Positions 1 through 8,603 of a stretch of 26,000 nt of DNA are shown one piece after another. Within the stretch, counting starts at the first letter, position 1. Each line of letters starts with the position of its first letter. The translations under genes were made by a program, and so were the position numbers. The stretch is from Prorocentrum cordatum (lineage: Eukaryota; Sar; Dinophyceae; Prorocentrales; Prorocentraceae), in NCBI GenBank assembly GCA_963575745.1, contig CAUYUJ010015305.1:153140-179139 (forward strand), given 5' to 3'. A model generated the notes under the pieces. It had not been told where the DNA came from. It searched no databases and saw nothing but the letters and a program-made list of their open reading frames with translations.

Positions 1-1519
1 GACGCATCTTGGACCAGGCTCGACGAAGGTGTTGCAAGCGTGCCATAGCCTTAGCCTTAGACTTCTCGGCCTCCTCCCATCCGCCCATCGCCCGCTCCTC
101 CGACTCATACCAAGCATCCTTCAGGGACTGCACCAAAGAACCCAATCCTGCTATATGCACGCATCTCTCATGGTCAGGATCGAAGTACTGAAGCAAACGC
201 GGATGCGCACGGATCGCGCGCACACACTGGTCGAACCTGCCCATGCGCCACCCACGGAAGGCCATCATAGCAAAGTGGAGCGTCTCACAGTTCTCTTTCG
301 GAGGCTTCATCCGAAGCCGAGCCTTGAACTGAGGGACCATCTGCCAGAACATCTCCTTCACCCGAGCCAATTTCTCCCGATGGGGTCAGATCCTGGTCGA
401 TTTCCATAATGGCGCTGGCACACAACTCATGGTAAACACAATGACGGGGAAGCCATTTAGGAACCTGGGTGGGCAACGCCGATGGCATTCTCAGACCGAC
501 AGCAGCAACAACGGGGATATGGTCGGACGAGGCAAAGGTCTTCACTGCATGTCCCAAGGTATTAACTGTCACAGCTAAGTCATTCAGAACGGGGGCAGGG
601 AGGGAAGTGTAGATGCGGCCCAGGCGGACAACCCCGCGAACTTCTCCCTGGAAGACATCCCGCCGCGTCGGATCAGGTTGGAAAGGCTCCGCCCAGGACC
701 CACAGATAGACTGAAATGCATCGGTGTGTTCCCTATCTCCTGCTAGCCACGTGTCATCAGTACGGAGCCGCCCCTCCTCCACCTCCATGAAGTCCCGATC
801 CCCTGCAATCAGGCGCATGGTATGCGCAGCCAAAGGAAGGAAAGCCTGAATAACACACGGGTACCTGCGATACATCGCAACATGACCCGAGGTGTTCGGC
901 ACGTGTACATTGACAATCACTAAGTCCCCACGACATCCTTTCAGGTGCGAAGCGAGAACTCGGCCAGCAATCAACGGGAACGAGGAAATCGATTCGAACT
1001 GCGAAGCCAGCTTACTCGAGATGACAGTAACCACACCGCCCCCAGCTCTCGGATCGATCATCGAATGGTGAATAACTGCATTACGGCAACGGTCATCCCG
1101 CTGTAGCATCTCCACATCCGACACTGTGCCATGAGTCTCCTGTAAACACACAACGTCGAACCTTCCGACAAGACCGTGCATCTGCTTGTACCGCTTAGCT
1201 GCCAATGGAGACGACGTAGAGTACGAAGAGAAGAGAGCACGTGCATTCCAAGAGCACAGGGTAAGCGCAGGGGAGGGAGCGAACACCCCATTCGCTCCAA
1301 AGACGGGTCACCAAGGGTAAAAGGCCCGCCTGAATTCAAATTAAAACACGGGTTGGCTGGCTGAGCACCGCCCTGGCTAGTCGGAACACGGGTCCGATGG
1401 TTTCCCCCGACAGGCCCCACATCCCAGAGGGGGGCCCGAACCATCAGGACCCGACAAAAATCGCCAGGCAGCGCACTGGGGGTCCCGAGGCAGGGAGCGC
1501 CAGAAAACTGAGGGCCTCA
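1..1519 (-). pseudogene. LINE ORF2 N-terminus: apurinic-type endonuclease domain plus linker, frameshifted, 3' end off window
   Basis: The frame 1286-285 encodes an endonuclease/exonuclease/phosphatase fold. It shows SWNARA (residues 12-17, metal-ligand Asn), CLQETH (47-52, catalytic Glu), AGDRDF (161-166, where the usual GDFN is altered) and SDHIPVV (254-260, catalytic Asp-His). Such domains nick target DNA for target-primed reverse transcription. Upstream, the frame open from 1444 (NPCFNLNSGGPF) joins by a frameshift near 1300. After residue about 300 the natural continuation is in another frame: EKLARVKEMFWQMVPQFK (from base 376 downwards), then ENCETLHFAMMAFRGW and YESEERAMGGWEEAEK, open to base 1. 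That gives a frameshift at about 376-390 and a charged linker leading towards the RT domain outside the window. Confidence 0.75.
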
Positions 1520-2562
1520 CACAAAGGGCCGAATCTGATCAAAAAGAATTGCAATACAGCCTGCATGATCGCCCACTCCGAAGATTCCGAGGGCCTCAGG
1601 AATCAGAACAAGTTCAGGTCGACCACACTCACGGACCGTGACCTTCGCCAGAATCACTGGGTGAGTCGCCGTAATGAGGCCGTATATTTGACCGCCGAGA
1701 CCATTGCTGCCCACCTGGAAACCATTCTCCCCCAGGACCTTCCCGATGATAGCACGAGCCCGCCCGAGGTAGTAGAACAACTTACGGCTAACGGGGGGCA
1801 GGTCCCGACGCACACGGAGCTCCCATTCCTGGTTATCGATCGGGTTCTGGTATACAGTCTTACCAATTGTCTGGCTCTTCCCAAAGAACGCCGTGCAAGA
1901 CAGAGTGCTGTGGAAGTCAAGAATCACCTTCCTCGTGAGAGAGTATGCTCGAACGATCGGCCCCTCCCCTGGTGGACTGCACGCAGCGACAATAGGGGCC
2001 GCCGCTTCCTTGAGAGACGCCTCCAGAAGGGGTTTTCAAATCAGAGGACAACAAGACGGGTGGCACTGGCTTGGTCAGGCCCCGACGCACGCATCATCTC
2101 CCGACGCCCTCCTTCCCCTTCTCCCCCCACGAGCTCGAACTCCGAGTCGGTGCGAGTCGACGAGCATGCTGAGAGCTTCTGCTGTAGCTCCTGCATCTGA
2201 CCTTCGATCTTCGTCACTGCTGCAGCAAGCTTCGCATCCGTGTCAATCGAGACCTGGTGGATCGCTGCGTCCTGGGATTTCTTAACCTCTGCCCAACGAG
2301 CCTCCGACCGACGATTCAACTCCGCGAACTCCTCCTGCATCCGATCGAAATTGGAACCCATCACTGTCATCTGCCTACTGAACATGTCAAAGTTCTCGGT
2401 ATGCGAGGAGAACCCTTCCTTCACTAACTTCGTCAACGCGTAGATCTGCGCTGACACCTCGCTCTGCACCTCGGGCGAGGCGGGCGGCGCGCTTCCCCCT
2501 CCCGCCCCCGCAGGGGCAAAGGGTGGTGAACTCTCTGGGGGGCCGCGCATGGAGCCCGTCAT
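1517..2562 (-). pseudogene. LINE ORF1-like protein (coiled coil plus nucleic-acid-binding-type domain), frameshifted
   Basis: The start is the first in-frame ATG downstream of the SL (MTGSMRGPP, at 2562). About 30 residues rich in Pro, Gly and Ala are followed by about 110 residues of heptad-like sequence (LTKLVKEGF, FDRMQEEFAELNRR, KIEGQMQELQQKL), probably a coiled coil of the kind that trimerises LINE ORF1 proteins. This frame stops at 2041. A second frame, open from just after a TGA at 2036-2038 to 1517, continues with KPLLEASLKEAAAP and then RKVILDFHSTLS and ELRVRRDLPPVSRKLFYYLGR, resembling the RNA-binding part of ORF1 proteins. The join needs at least one frameshift and loss of a stop. 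Coiled coil: fairly sure. Second domain: inferred from position. Confidence 0.65.
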
Positions 2563-2717
2563 GCGAGCGCCTTCTGCCACGGCAGGAGAAGGGAACGGGG
2601 GGGCCGGCCGCAGGCGCAGGCGCGCGGGCCGAGAGGGAGGGAAGCAGGGAGACCCGCGGCGCGGGTCGGGGGGGGCCAGGCAGCGCGGGTCGCGCAGACC
2701 ACCCTGAGCCGATACGG

Positions 2718-2739
2718 CTTGAGCCAAAATGGCTACGGA
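2718..2739 (-). other. Dinoflagellate spliced-leader (SL) relic at the 5' end of the retroposed LINE transcript
   Basis: On the minus strand the 22 bases from 2739 to 2718 match the consensus dinoflagellate spliced leader at every position, with T at the variable first base. The sequence begins TCCGTAGCC and ends TTGGCTCAAG. The next bases are CCGTATCGG, not a GT donor, so this is not an SL RNA gene; it is what remains when a trans-spliced mRNA is reverse transcribed and reinserted. The 15 bases just downstream (CCGTATCGGCTCAGG) again begin CCGTA and contain GGCTCA, and could be an older, internally deleted SL. That second part is only a suggestion. Confidence 0.9.
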
Positions 2740-3107
2740 TCGGTGTCGCGAAGGAAGAGGAGAGGGAGGAAGAGGAGGGGGGGGAGGAGGAAGAAGAAGA
2801 GGAAAATTATTGGCCGCGGAGGCCATCGCCCGACTGCCTGTCAGTCTGGGCGCTCGCATGACCACTGCAGCACCAGCACAGAACATAGGCAGCGCGAGGG
2901 GAAAGAGGAGGGGGGGGAGGGGAAGGAGCGGGAGAGGAAACTACACGAATCAAAGGGCCCAAGCGGCCAGCGATATTCCACACAAGCGTGGCAGGCCCCC
3001 AGCTGCTGCTACTCGGATCGTGAGCAATCGGGAGTTCGACGACGTGGACGCGGACTGCCACTGCAGACATCCCGCGGCGCACCACGTCACCCGCCGACAA
3101 GCCGCTG
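2740..3107. other. Junction between LINE and Copia-like element; purine-rich, no gene recognised
   Basis: Just outside the SL-marked 5' end of the LINE lies GA-rich sequence (about 2745-2810 and 2890-2940) of low complexity. Open frames here are Arg/Gly-rich reads of the purine tracts. The long minus-strand frame that covers ORF1 extends into this stretch (to 2886) only because no stop interrupts it. I see no clear 5' LTR or target duplication. Confidence 0.4.
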
Positions 3108-3720
3108 ATGGTCTTGACTTTACCGTGCGAGGGATACTGGCTTTGGTTGCAAGGCTTGCTTCAGGGTCTCGCCCCTCCGGCTTCGCTGGAGGCGCGGAGC
3201 AGGATCGCAGGTCCGCGAGAGCAGCCCTGGAGTCGACGGCTAGAGCCTCGGGGGGCCAGGCAGCCAATGGCGATTCCCGACCCCGTGCGGGATCGCAACA
3301 GCGACGGCGACGACGCGAGGCCACTTGCGCGGACGAGGAAGACGATCAAGGTGGCGTCGCTCGCATCCAGCTACCCCAGGCAGCAGCGAGTGCGTGATAA
3401 GGGACGGCGAGCATTAGACCCCGAACGAGAGGTACGATGCAAGCCACAGACGGTGGAGCAGCATTTCGACGACTGCGGCAGCGATTTCAGCGTCCTGCTG
3501 GTCCTCGACGGCCACGCATGCGACGACGAATGCTACGGCCCTGAGCTAGATGAGTAGGACAGCTTCGACGAGCAGCCGTTCCACATGATCTCGGTGTACT
3601 TCGGCATGATGGAGTCCGAGGTGGCGATGAACTTCAGCGCTGAGCAGAACAACAACTTCGACCGCGTCGCCAGCATGATGGCCACCATGCAGCACTACTT
3701 CGCCAGTAGCAGTACGACGA
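3108..3720 (+). pseudogene. Leader region of the Copia-like polyprotein (function unknown), interrupted by a stop
   Basis: One frame is open from 3108 to 3557, stops at TAG (3555-3557), and continues in the same frame to 3767. It encodes a basic stretch and then VEQHFDDCGSDF, LDGHACDDECYGPELDE, and after the stop FDEQPFHMISVYFGMMESEVAMNF. Its orientation, spacing and position directly before the methyltransferase-like domain suggest it is the N-terminal part of the same polyprotein. The frame must shift near 3707 to enter that domain. I do not recognise a gag or protease motif; it could instead be unrelated sequence read in frame. Confidence 0.35.
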
Positions 3721-4290
3721 CATGGCCGAGCTGTGCGGGGGCGCGGCTGAGACCACCGCGCTTTTGATCAGTCGCGGCTACCGTGGCGGCGGGCTCAATT
3801 TCGATATCGCTTGCGGCTGCGACCTCGCGACGGACGATGGCTGGTGGGAGCTGGATCAGTACCTTGACGAGGGCCAGCTGACCGTCCTACTGATCCGTGC
3901 CCCATGCACAGGTCTCAAGGGGTTCGCCGCGCTGAACAGGGTCAGCAACCACAGCGGCCGGCTTCGCAGCCGACAGGTGTCCCTGCGGCTGGCCAAGATC
4001 GCGACCTGGGCCGCAAGGAAGCATATGGATTCTATGCGACCTTTCGTTTCGGAGCAGCCACTCGGCTCGGATTTCTACAAGCTGAACGAGTGGAGGCAGA
4101 TCTACGACGAGTGCGGCCCAGCGGTTGCGCAGGTCGACCAGTGCATGGCAGGCAAGGTCGGCAGACGCACGGGGCTTCCAGTGCAGAAAACTTCGGAGTT
4201 CCGGGCCTCCGCTGAGCAGCTCGTCGCTGGCCTTCGAAACATCCGGTGCGATGGCAGCCGCCACCAGTGCGCGCTGCTGAGCCACGGTGG
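3710..4290 (+). pseudogene. DNA cytosine-methyltransferase-like domain within the Copia-like polyprotein
   Basis: Counted from the ATG at 3722, the frame reads ELCGG (residues 3-7), LNFDIACGCDL (25-35), VLLIRAPCTGLKG (55-67), FVSEQPLGSDFY (108-119) and DQCMAGK (139-145). This layout resembles C5-methyltransferase motifs: a glycine-rich SAM loop, an acidic end of the second strand, a Pro-Cys catalytic loop, and an E-N-V-like motif seen here as EQP. The usual PPC is APC here. Cytosine methyltransferases have been reported inside dinoflagellate retrotransposons (established knowledge), and related PPCTG...EQP domains precede Copia integrases in dinoflagellate sequences as I remember them. Activity is unlikely: the upstream frame is broken and the domain looks shortened. 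It could be a non-catalytic relative. Confidence 0.5.
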
Positions 4291-5060
4291 CCGAGCTCGT
4301 CCCGAACGGGACATCGGTGGCCATCGGCGTTTGCAGGGAGCTGGCCGCGGCCATTGCGCGGCTCGTGGAGGCGCGGCGAGCCCCTGGCAGCTCCAGCATG
4401 GCAGCGTTCCCCGCTAGCGAGGGCAGCAGCGCGTCCAGCGGCGGCCGAGGCGTCGTTATGGCCGACGCGGCTAGCGGTCCAGCCGAGCCGCCGCCGCCGC
4501 CGCCGCGCCGCCGCCGCCTCACGCGGCACCTCGGCGCGCGGCCACCACAGCGGCGCCGGCAGCCGCGCCGGCTCGGAGGCCCACTACGTGCCCGGGGCGC
4601 AGAAAGCATCGGCCAGCAACCCACCCCTCTCACGACCGAGGGCATCGGGCTGCCACCACAAAGACATGGAGCCCGGCGACTTCAAGTGCCCTGCGCGCCG
4701 CACCGGCAGAGCGGCGACCGATCCGAGGCACGCGAGGGTCAACCCGGAGTGCCGCGTGGACATAATAGCGCAGTGCGATACTGGCGTTCGACGAGCGGCT
4801 GCACTTCGAGACCTTCGACCTCGTCAGCCACCGGCCGCCCAGGAGCCCACTGCAGCGCTAGCGCCTGGAGCTCCTCGAGTCGACCATCCAGACGCCGAGC
4901 CAGCACCTCCTCGACCTCGTTTGCCGGCAGCCGATGCCCAACCAGCTGCGGGCGGGCATCCTGCGGCTGCCGAGGGAGCACGAGCAGCTCTGGCAGCGCG
5001 GCGAGGCCAGGGAGCCGACGCGGCACCCAGGCCAGTACCGACGAGACGGGTTGGACGGAT
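4291..5060 (+). pseudogene. Polyprotein linker: low-complexity Ala/Arg/Pro region and Cys/His-type motif
   Basis: After the methyltransferase-like domain the sequence is GC-rich, with a (CCG)n run and long Ala/Arg/Pro-rich reading frames that carry no clear fold. At 4681-4761 one frame reads DFKCPARRTGR, DPRHARVNPECRVD. This recalls a CPxC...H...C linker motif I associate with dinoflagellate Copia polyproteins, with one expected Cys replaced by Arg. The 3' part (from 4564) belongs to the tandemly duplicated segment and recurs at 7381-7877. The reading frame after 4761 is uncertain until the GAG-pre-integrase region begins near 5050. Confidence 0.4.
4488..4518. repeat. (CCG)n microsatellite
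   Basis: A run of CCG/GCC triplets with one interruption lies just before the left edge of the duplicated segment. It would encode Pro or Ala runs depending on frame. Confidence 0.8.
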
Positions 5061-5786
5061 TTCGACTTGGGTCATGCCCTGCGGCTCCTGCACTCGCTGC
5101 ACCAGGAGACCGTGCCGTGCGACGCTCCATCCGGCGATTGCACGTGCGTTTCTGGCACGCGCCGTCGGAGCGACTCACCGAGTTGCTGCGCAAGGCCGGC
5201 GTCCATGCCTCAGCCCTGGCGCTGGTGAAGGAGATCTGCGACACTTGCAAAATAGGTCGCATGTGGACAGGGCCCGGCCCTAAGAGCCTCACTATTTTGA
5301 GACTGGCGATGGGCTTCAACGAGATGGTGCAATGGGACATCTTGTTCATCGGCGAAACGATGATGGCGCATTTGATTGACGAGGCAATGCGGTGGCGTAC
5401 TGCACATCATCAAGAGCAAGACCGCGGTGGACATCATCCAGGGCATCACGAACTACTGGATCAAGCCCCACGGCCCCATGAAGTTGCTGATTGCCGGCAT
5501 GGAAGGAGGTCTACACGGCGAGGAAGCACTTCAGCGGCTGGACCGCTGGAGCATCGAGATGAAGGCCAAGGAGGAGGGATCGCACGCGCAGCTCGTGAAG
5601 AGGCACCACGACATCGCGCGCAAGTTGATCCACAAGACCAAGGAGCAGCTGGCCGACGAGGGCATGGATCTTCCTAAAGATGTCGTCATCTCCGAGTGCT
5701 CGCTCGTCAAGAACATCATGATCAGCCTTGCTGGCTCCAGCCCCTATCAGTCAGTCTACGGCGGAGTGCCGCCACTCCTCGCGTAA
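5050..5786 (+). pseudogene. Copia-type GAG-pre-integrase and integrase core, copy 1, degenerate
   Basis: Three frames are needed. TGWTDFDLGHALRLLHS (from about 5045) leads to RRLHVRFWHAPSERLTELLRKAG and then VKEICDTCKIGRMW, an H...H...CxxC zinc-binding pattern of GAG-pre-integrase. FNEMVQWDILFIGE carries the first catalytic Asp. After a frameshift near 5390 comes IIKSKTAVDIIQGIT, GPMKLLIAGMEGGL, HAQLVKRHHDIARKL and SPYQSVYGGVPPLLA. In active relatives the second Asp lies in a DQE-type motif (here GME) and the catalytic Glu in an ER-type motif (here VKRHH), so two of the three DDE residues are lost. An in-frame TAA at 5784-5786 ends this part. Integrases insert retrotransposon cDNA; this one cannot be active as read. 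Confidence 0.8.
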
Positions 5787-7079
5787 TTCGAGCCAATGAG
5801 CGATTGCCGGGTAGACGATGCCAGTGCCGGGATTCCAGGCAGTTCGCGATACCATCATCGTTTGCGAGAGGTGGCCATGCAGTCGATGGTCGAGATGACT
5901 GTGCAGGACCAGCTAAGGCGAGCTCTACGAGACAAGACGCGGCAACCGCAGGAGGCACTGCAGCTGTCGTGCGGCAACCAAGTGGACTTCTACGGGCTGC
6001 CGATGACGAAAGAGGAGTCAGGGTGGCGTGGCCCGGCGACGGTGGTGCATGTCGGACCGCTAGCGCTGATCAAGTGGCAGAGCCGGGTCATGCAGTGCCG
6101 AAGTCAGGACCTTCGGCACAGCCTGGTGTACATGGTGATGCTCCCCACGGATTTCTTCTTCTCCCAAGGCTCCGCGGACCCCGTGAACACGGTCATGAGC
6201 TACGCCGACCATCTGGAAAGCAAGGTCGTGCAGATCGGTTGGCTGCTCGACGGCGTCGGGAAGCGGGCGCAGGCCAACGGGAAGTTGGGGGAGCTCTTGC
6301 TGGCCGTGCTCCATGTTGCGGCGTGCGGGTTCTACCTGAACGGGTGCATCGGCGCTCGGATCGGCAACGGCGTGTCGACCTTGGAGGGCATGGTCGGATG
6401 TGACCACAGCTACCTCTTGTGGTGGACGCGCGGCCAGCCGAAGCTTTCGTACTATCACGAGACGGCGGGATCGACGCGATTGCGACTGGTCGAGATCTTC
6501 GGTCGCGCGCAGTGGGAGACGACCAACTTGGTTCAGTTCATCTTGATCCACGCCGGGGCCGTGCTGCGACTGCAAAGACAGAAGCCCGGCGTTCCGCACC
6601 TTGGCGGCCCCTGGTTGGGGCATCTCCCGCAGGCCCAGCGCTACGGGGTGCCGGAGAGACAGCGGCCAGGGACACACCAAAAGACACAAGAGCTCAGAGA
6701 GGAGCAGATGGCGCCGACCCCGGACAACAGCATGCCGAGCACGCCCGACGCAACCATAGCGCGGTCATCATCAACAACTATACCGAGTAGTTACGAGGAG
6801 GCAATCGCTGGCAGCCAACCAGCCGTCGGTGGTGAGCGTGCGGAGCCCCAGCGACAGGCATCGACGAGGAGGCAGGTCAACCCCGCCAGCGCTGCCGCCG
6901 CCACCTGGCTTGCCACAGCCGCCCGTGGATCAGAACCACGCTCCTCAGAGAGAGCGCTCACGATCTCGCGACCGCAACCCCGACGACGGCAAGAGGGCTG
7001 CGAATGCATCGACGGCCGCGTCCACCGCTCCGATTCCTGCCGCTCCTTCTTCAGCGACGGCCGCGTCCCCGTCAACTGA
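5787..7079 (+). pseudogene. Copia integrase C-terminal region and polyprotein linker, copy 1
   Basis: This is in the same frame as the integrase segment, directly after the TAA at 5784-5786 (FEPMSDCR...). It continues HHRLREVAMQSMVEMTV, VDFYGLPMTKEESGWRGPATVV, IKWQSRVMQCRSQDLRHSLVY. The VDFYR-type and SGWRGPA motifs are typical of the segment after the integrase core in dinoflagellate Copia polyproteins as I remember them. A further 150 or so residues (HAGAVLRLQRQKPGVPHLGG) carry no known fold. Past about residue 345 the sense reading moves to the frame beginning near 6829, so the C-terminal Arg/Ser-rich end of this frame is a frameshift product. A single nonsense change from an original GAA would explain the stop. 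Confidence 0.7.
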
Positions 7080-7380
7080 AGCGGCCCCGCTTCATCAACC
7101 TGTTTTGCCGATACGCGAAGACGAGAATGAGCTACTCGCAGTGCCAGACGACGACGACGACGACGACAGCGACGCTACGGTGGAGTATACGGCGTACTTC
7201 AGCATAGAGTACGTGAAGACGCAGGCGGCGTTACCATCAGTAGACACGCAGCATGCGCAGGGGGATTTTTTCTTCGCTGCTCCAGACGCGGACCACGTCT
7301 CGACGATGCTGCCCAAGAGCCCGGCGGCGGCGGTGAACGACAGTGTGGAGAGATTGCCATCGGCGTCGGGGCGCCCTTGA
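6829..7380 (+). pseudogene. Acidic/proline-rich linker between integrase and RT, copy 1
   Basis: This frame takes over from the previous one after a frameshift near 6830. It encodes a Pro-rich stretch (PPALPPPPGLPQPP), an Arg/Ser stretch (RERSRSRDRNPDD), a run of Asp from a (GAC)n repeat (about 7147-7170), and VEYTAYFSIEYVKTQAAL, QGDFFFAAPDADHV. Similar acidic spacers separate integrase from RT in Copia polyproteins. The frame ends at TGA 7378-7380, exactly at the duplication junction. In copy 2 the same stop is followed by sequence leading into RT. Confidence 0.6.
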
Positions 7381-7866
7381 CGCGCCGGCTCGGAGGCCCA
7401 CTACGTGCCCGGGGCGCAGAAAGCATCGGCCAGCAACCCACCCCTCTCACGACCGAGGGCATCGGGCTGCCACCACAAAGACATGGAGCCCGGGGACTTC
7501 AAGTGCCCTGCGCGCCGCACCGGCAGAGCGGCGACCGATCCGAGGCACGCGAGGGTCAACCCGGAGTGCCGCGTGGACATAATAGCGCAGTGCGATACTG
7601 GCGTTCGACGAGCGGCTGCACTTCGAGACCTTCGACCTCGTCAGCCACCGGCCGCCCAGGAGCCCACTGCAGCGCTAGCGCCTGGAGCTCCTCGAGTCGA
7701 CCATCCAGACGCCGAGCCAGCACCTCCTCGACCTCGTTTGCCGGCAGCCGATGCCCAACCAGCTGCGGGCGGGCATCCTGCGGCTGCCGAGGGAGCACGA
7801 GCAGCTCTGGCAGCGCGGCGAGGCCAGGGAGCCGACGCGGCACCCAGGCCAGTACCGACGAGACGG

Positions 7867-8603
7867 GTTGGACGGATTTCGACTTGGGTCATGCCCTGCG
7901 GCTCCTGCACTCGCTGCACCAGGAGACCGTGCCGTGCGACGCTCCATCCGGCGATTGCACGTGCGTTTCTGGCACGCGCCGTCGGAGCGACTCACCGAGT
8001 TGCTGCGCAAGGCCGGCGTCCATGCCTCAGCCCTGGCGCTGGTGAAGGAGATCTGCGACACTTGCAAAATAGGTCGCATGTGGACAGGGCCCGGCCCTAA
8101 GAGCCTCACTATTTTGAGACTGGCGATGGGCTTCAACGAGATGGTGCAATGGGACATCTTGTTCATCGGCGAAACGATGATGGCGCATTTGATTGACGAG
8201 GCAATGCGGTGGCGTACTGCACATCATCAAGAGCAAGACCGCGGTGGACATCATCCAGGGCATCACGAACTACTGGATCAAGCCCCACGGCCCCATGAAG
8301 TTGCTGATTGCCGGCATGGAAGGAGGTCTACACGGCGAGGAAGCACTTCAGCGGCTGGACCGCTGGAGCATCGAGATGAAGGCCAAGGAGGAGGGATCGC
8401 ACGCGCAGCTCGTGAAGAGGCACCACGACATCGCGCGCAAGTTGATCCACAAGACCAAGGAGCAGCTGGCCGACGAGGGTATGGATCTTCCTAAAGATGT
8501 CGTCATCTCCGAGTGCTCGCTCGTCAAGAACATCATGATCAGCCTTGCTGGCTCCAGCCCCTATCAGTCAGTCTACGGCGGAATGCCGCCACTCCTCGCG
8601 TAA
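7867..8603 (+). pseudogene. Copia-type GAG-pre-integrase and integrase core, copy 2
   Basis: This is the duplicate of 5050-5786. It has the same three-frame structure, the same loss of the second Asp and the catalytic Glu, and the same in-frame TAA (8601-8603). One residue near the end differs (GGMPPLLA for GGVPPLLA). Because every lesion is shared, the integrase was already dead when the segment duplicated. Confidence 0.8.

Larger units (their letters stand above)
1..2739 (-). mobile_element. LINE-type (non-LTR) retrotransposon, 5' part, truncated by window edge
   Basis: Reading the minus strand from 2739 leftwards gives a spliced-leader relic, a proline/glycine-rich then coiled-coil ORF1, a second ORF1-type domain, an apurinic-type endonuclease, and a charged linker that is still open at base 1. 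This is the usual order for the 5' half of a LINE, and the reverse transcriptase would lie beyond the left edge. The reading frame changes near 2040, 1517, 1300 and 380, with a stop at 2036-2038, so this copy is not functional as read. The 5' end is fixed by the SL at 2718-2739. The 3' end, poly-A tail and target duplication cannot be seen. Confidence 0.8.
4564..7380 (+). repeat. 2,817-bp tandem duplication, copy 1
   Basis: Bases 4564-7380 repeat immediately at 7381-10197 in the same orientation with a fixed offset of 2,817. By eye I find eight substitutions and no indels: 4677 C/G, 5663 C/T, 5766 G/A, 5807 C/T, 5900 T/G, 6279 G/A, 6383 G/T and 6960 A/G (copy 1/copy 2), about 99.7% identity. 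The left limit is sharp, since 4563 differs from 7380. The segment runs from the polyprotein linker through integrase and the acidic linker, and ends just before the RT domain. Confidence 0.97.
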
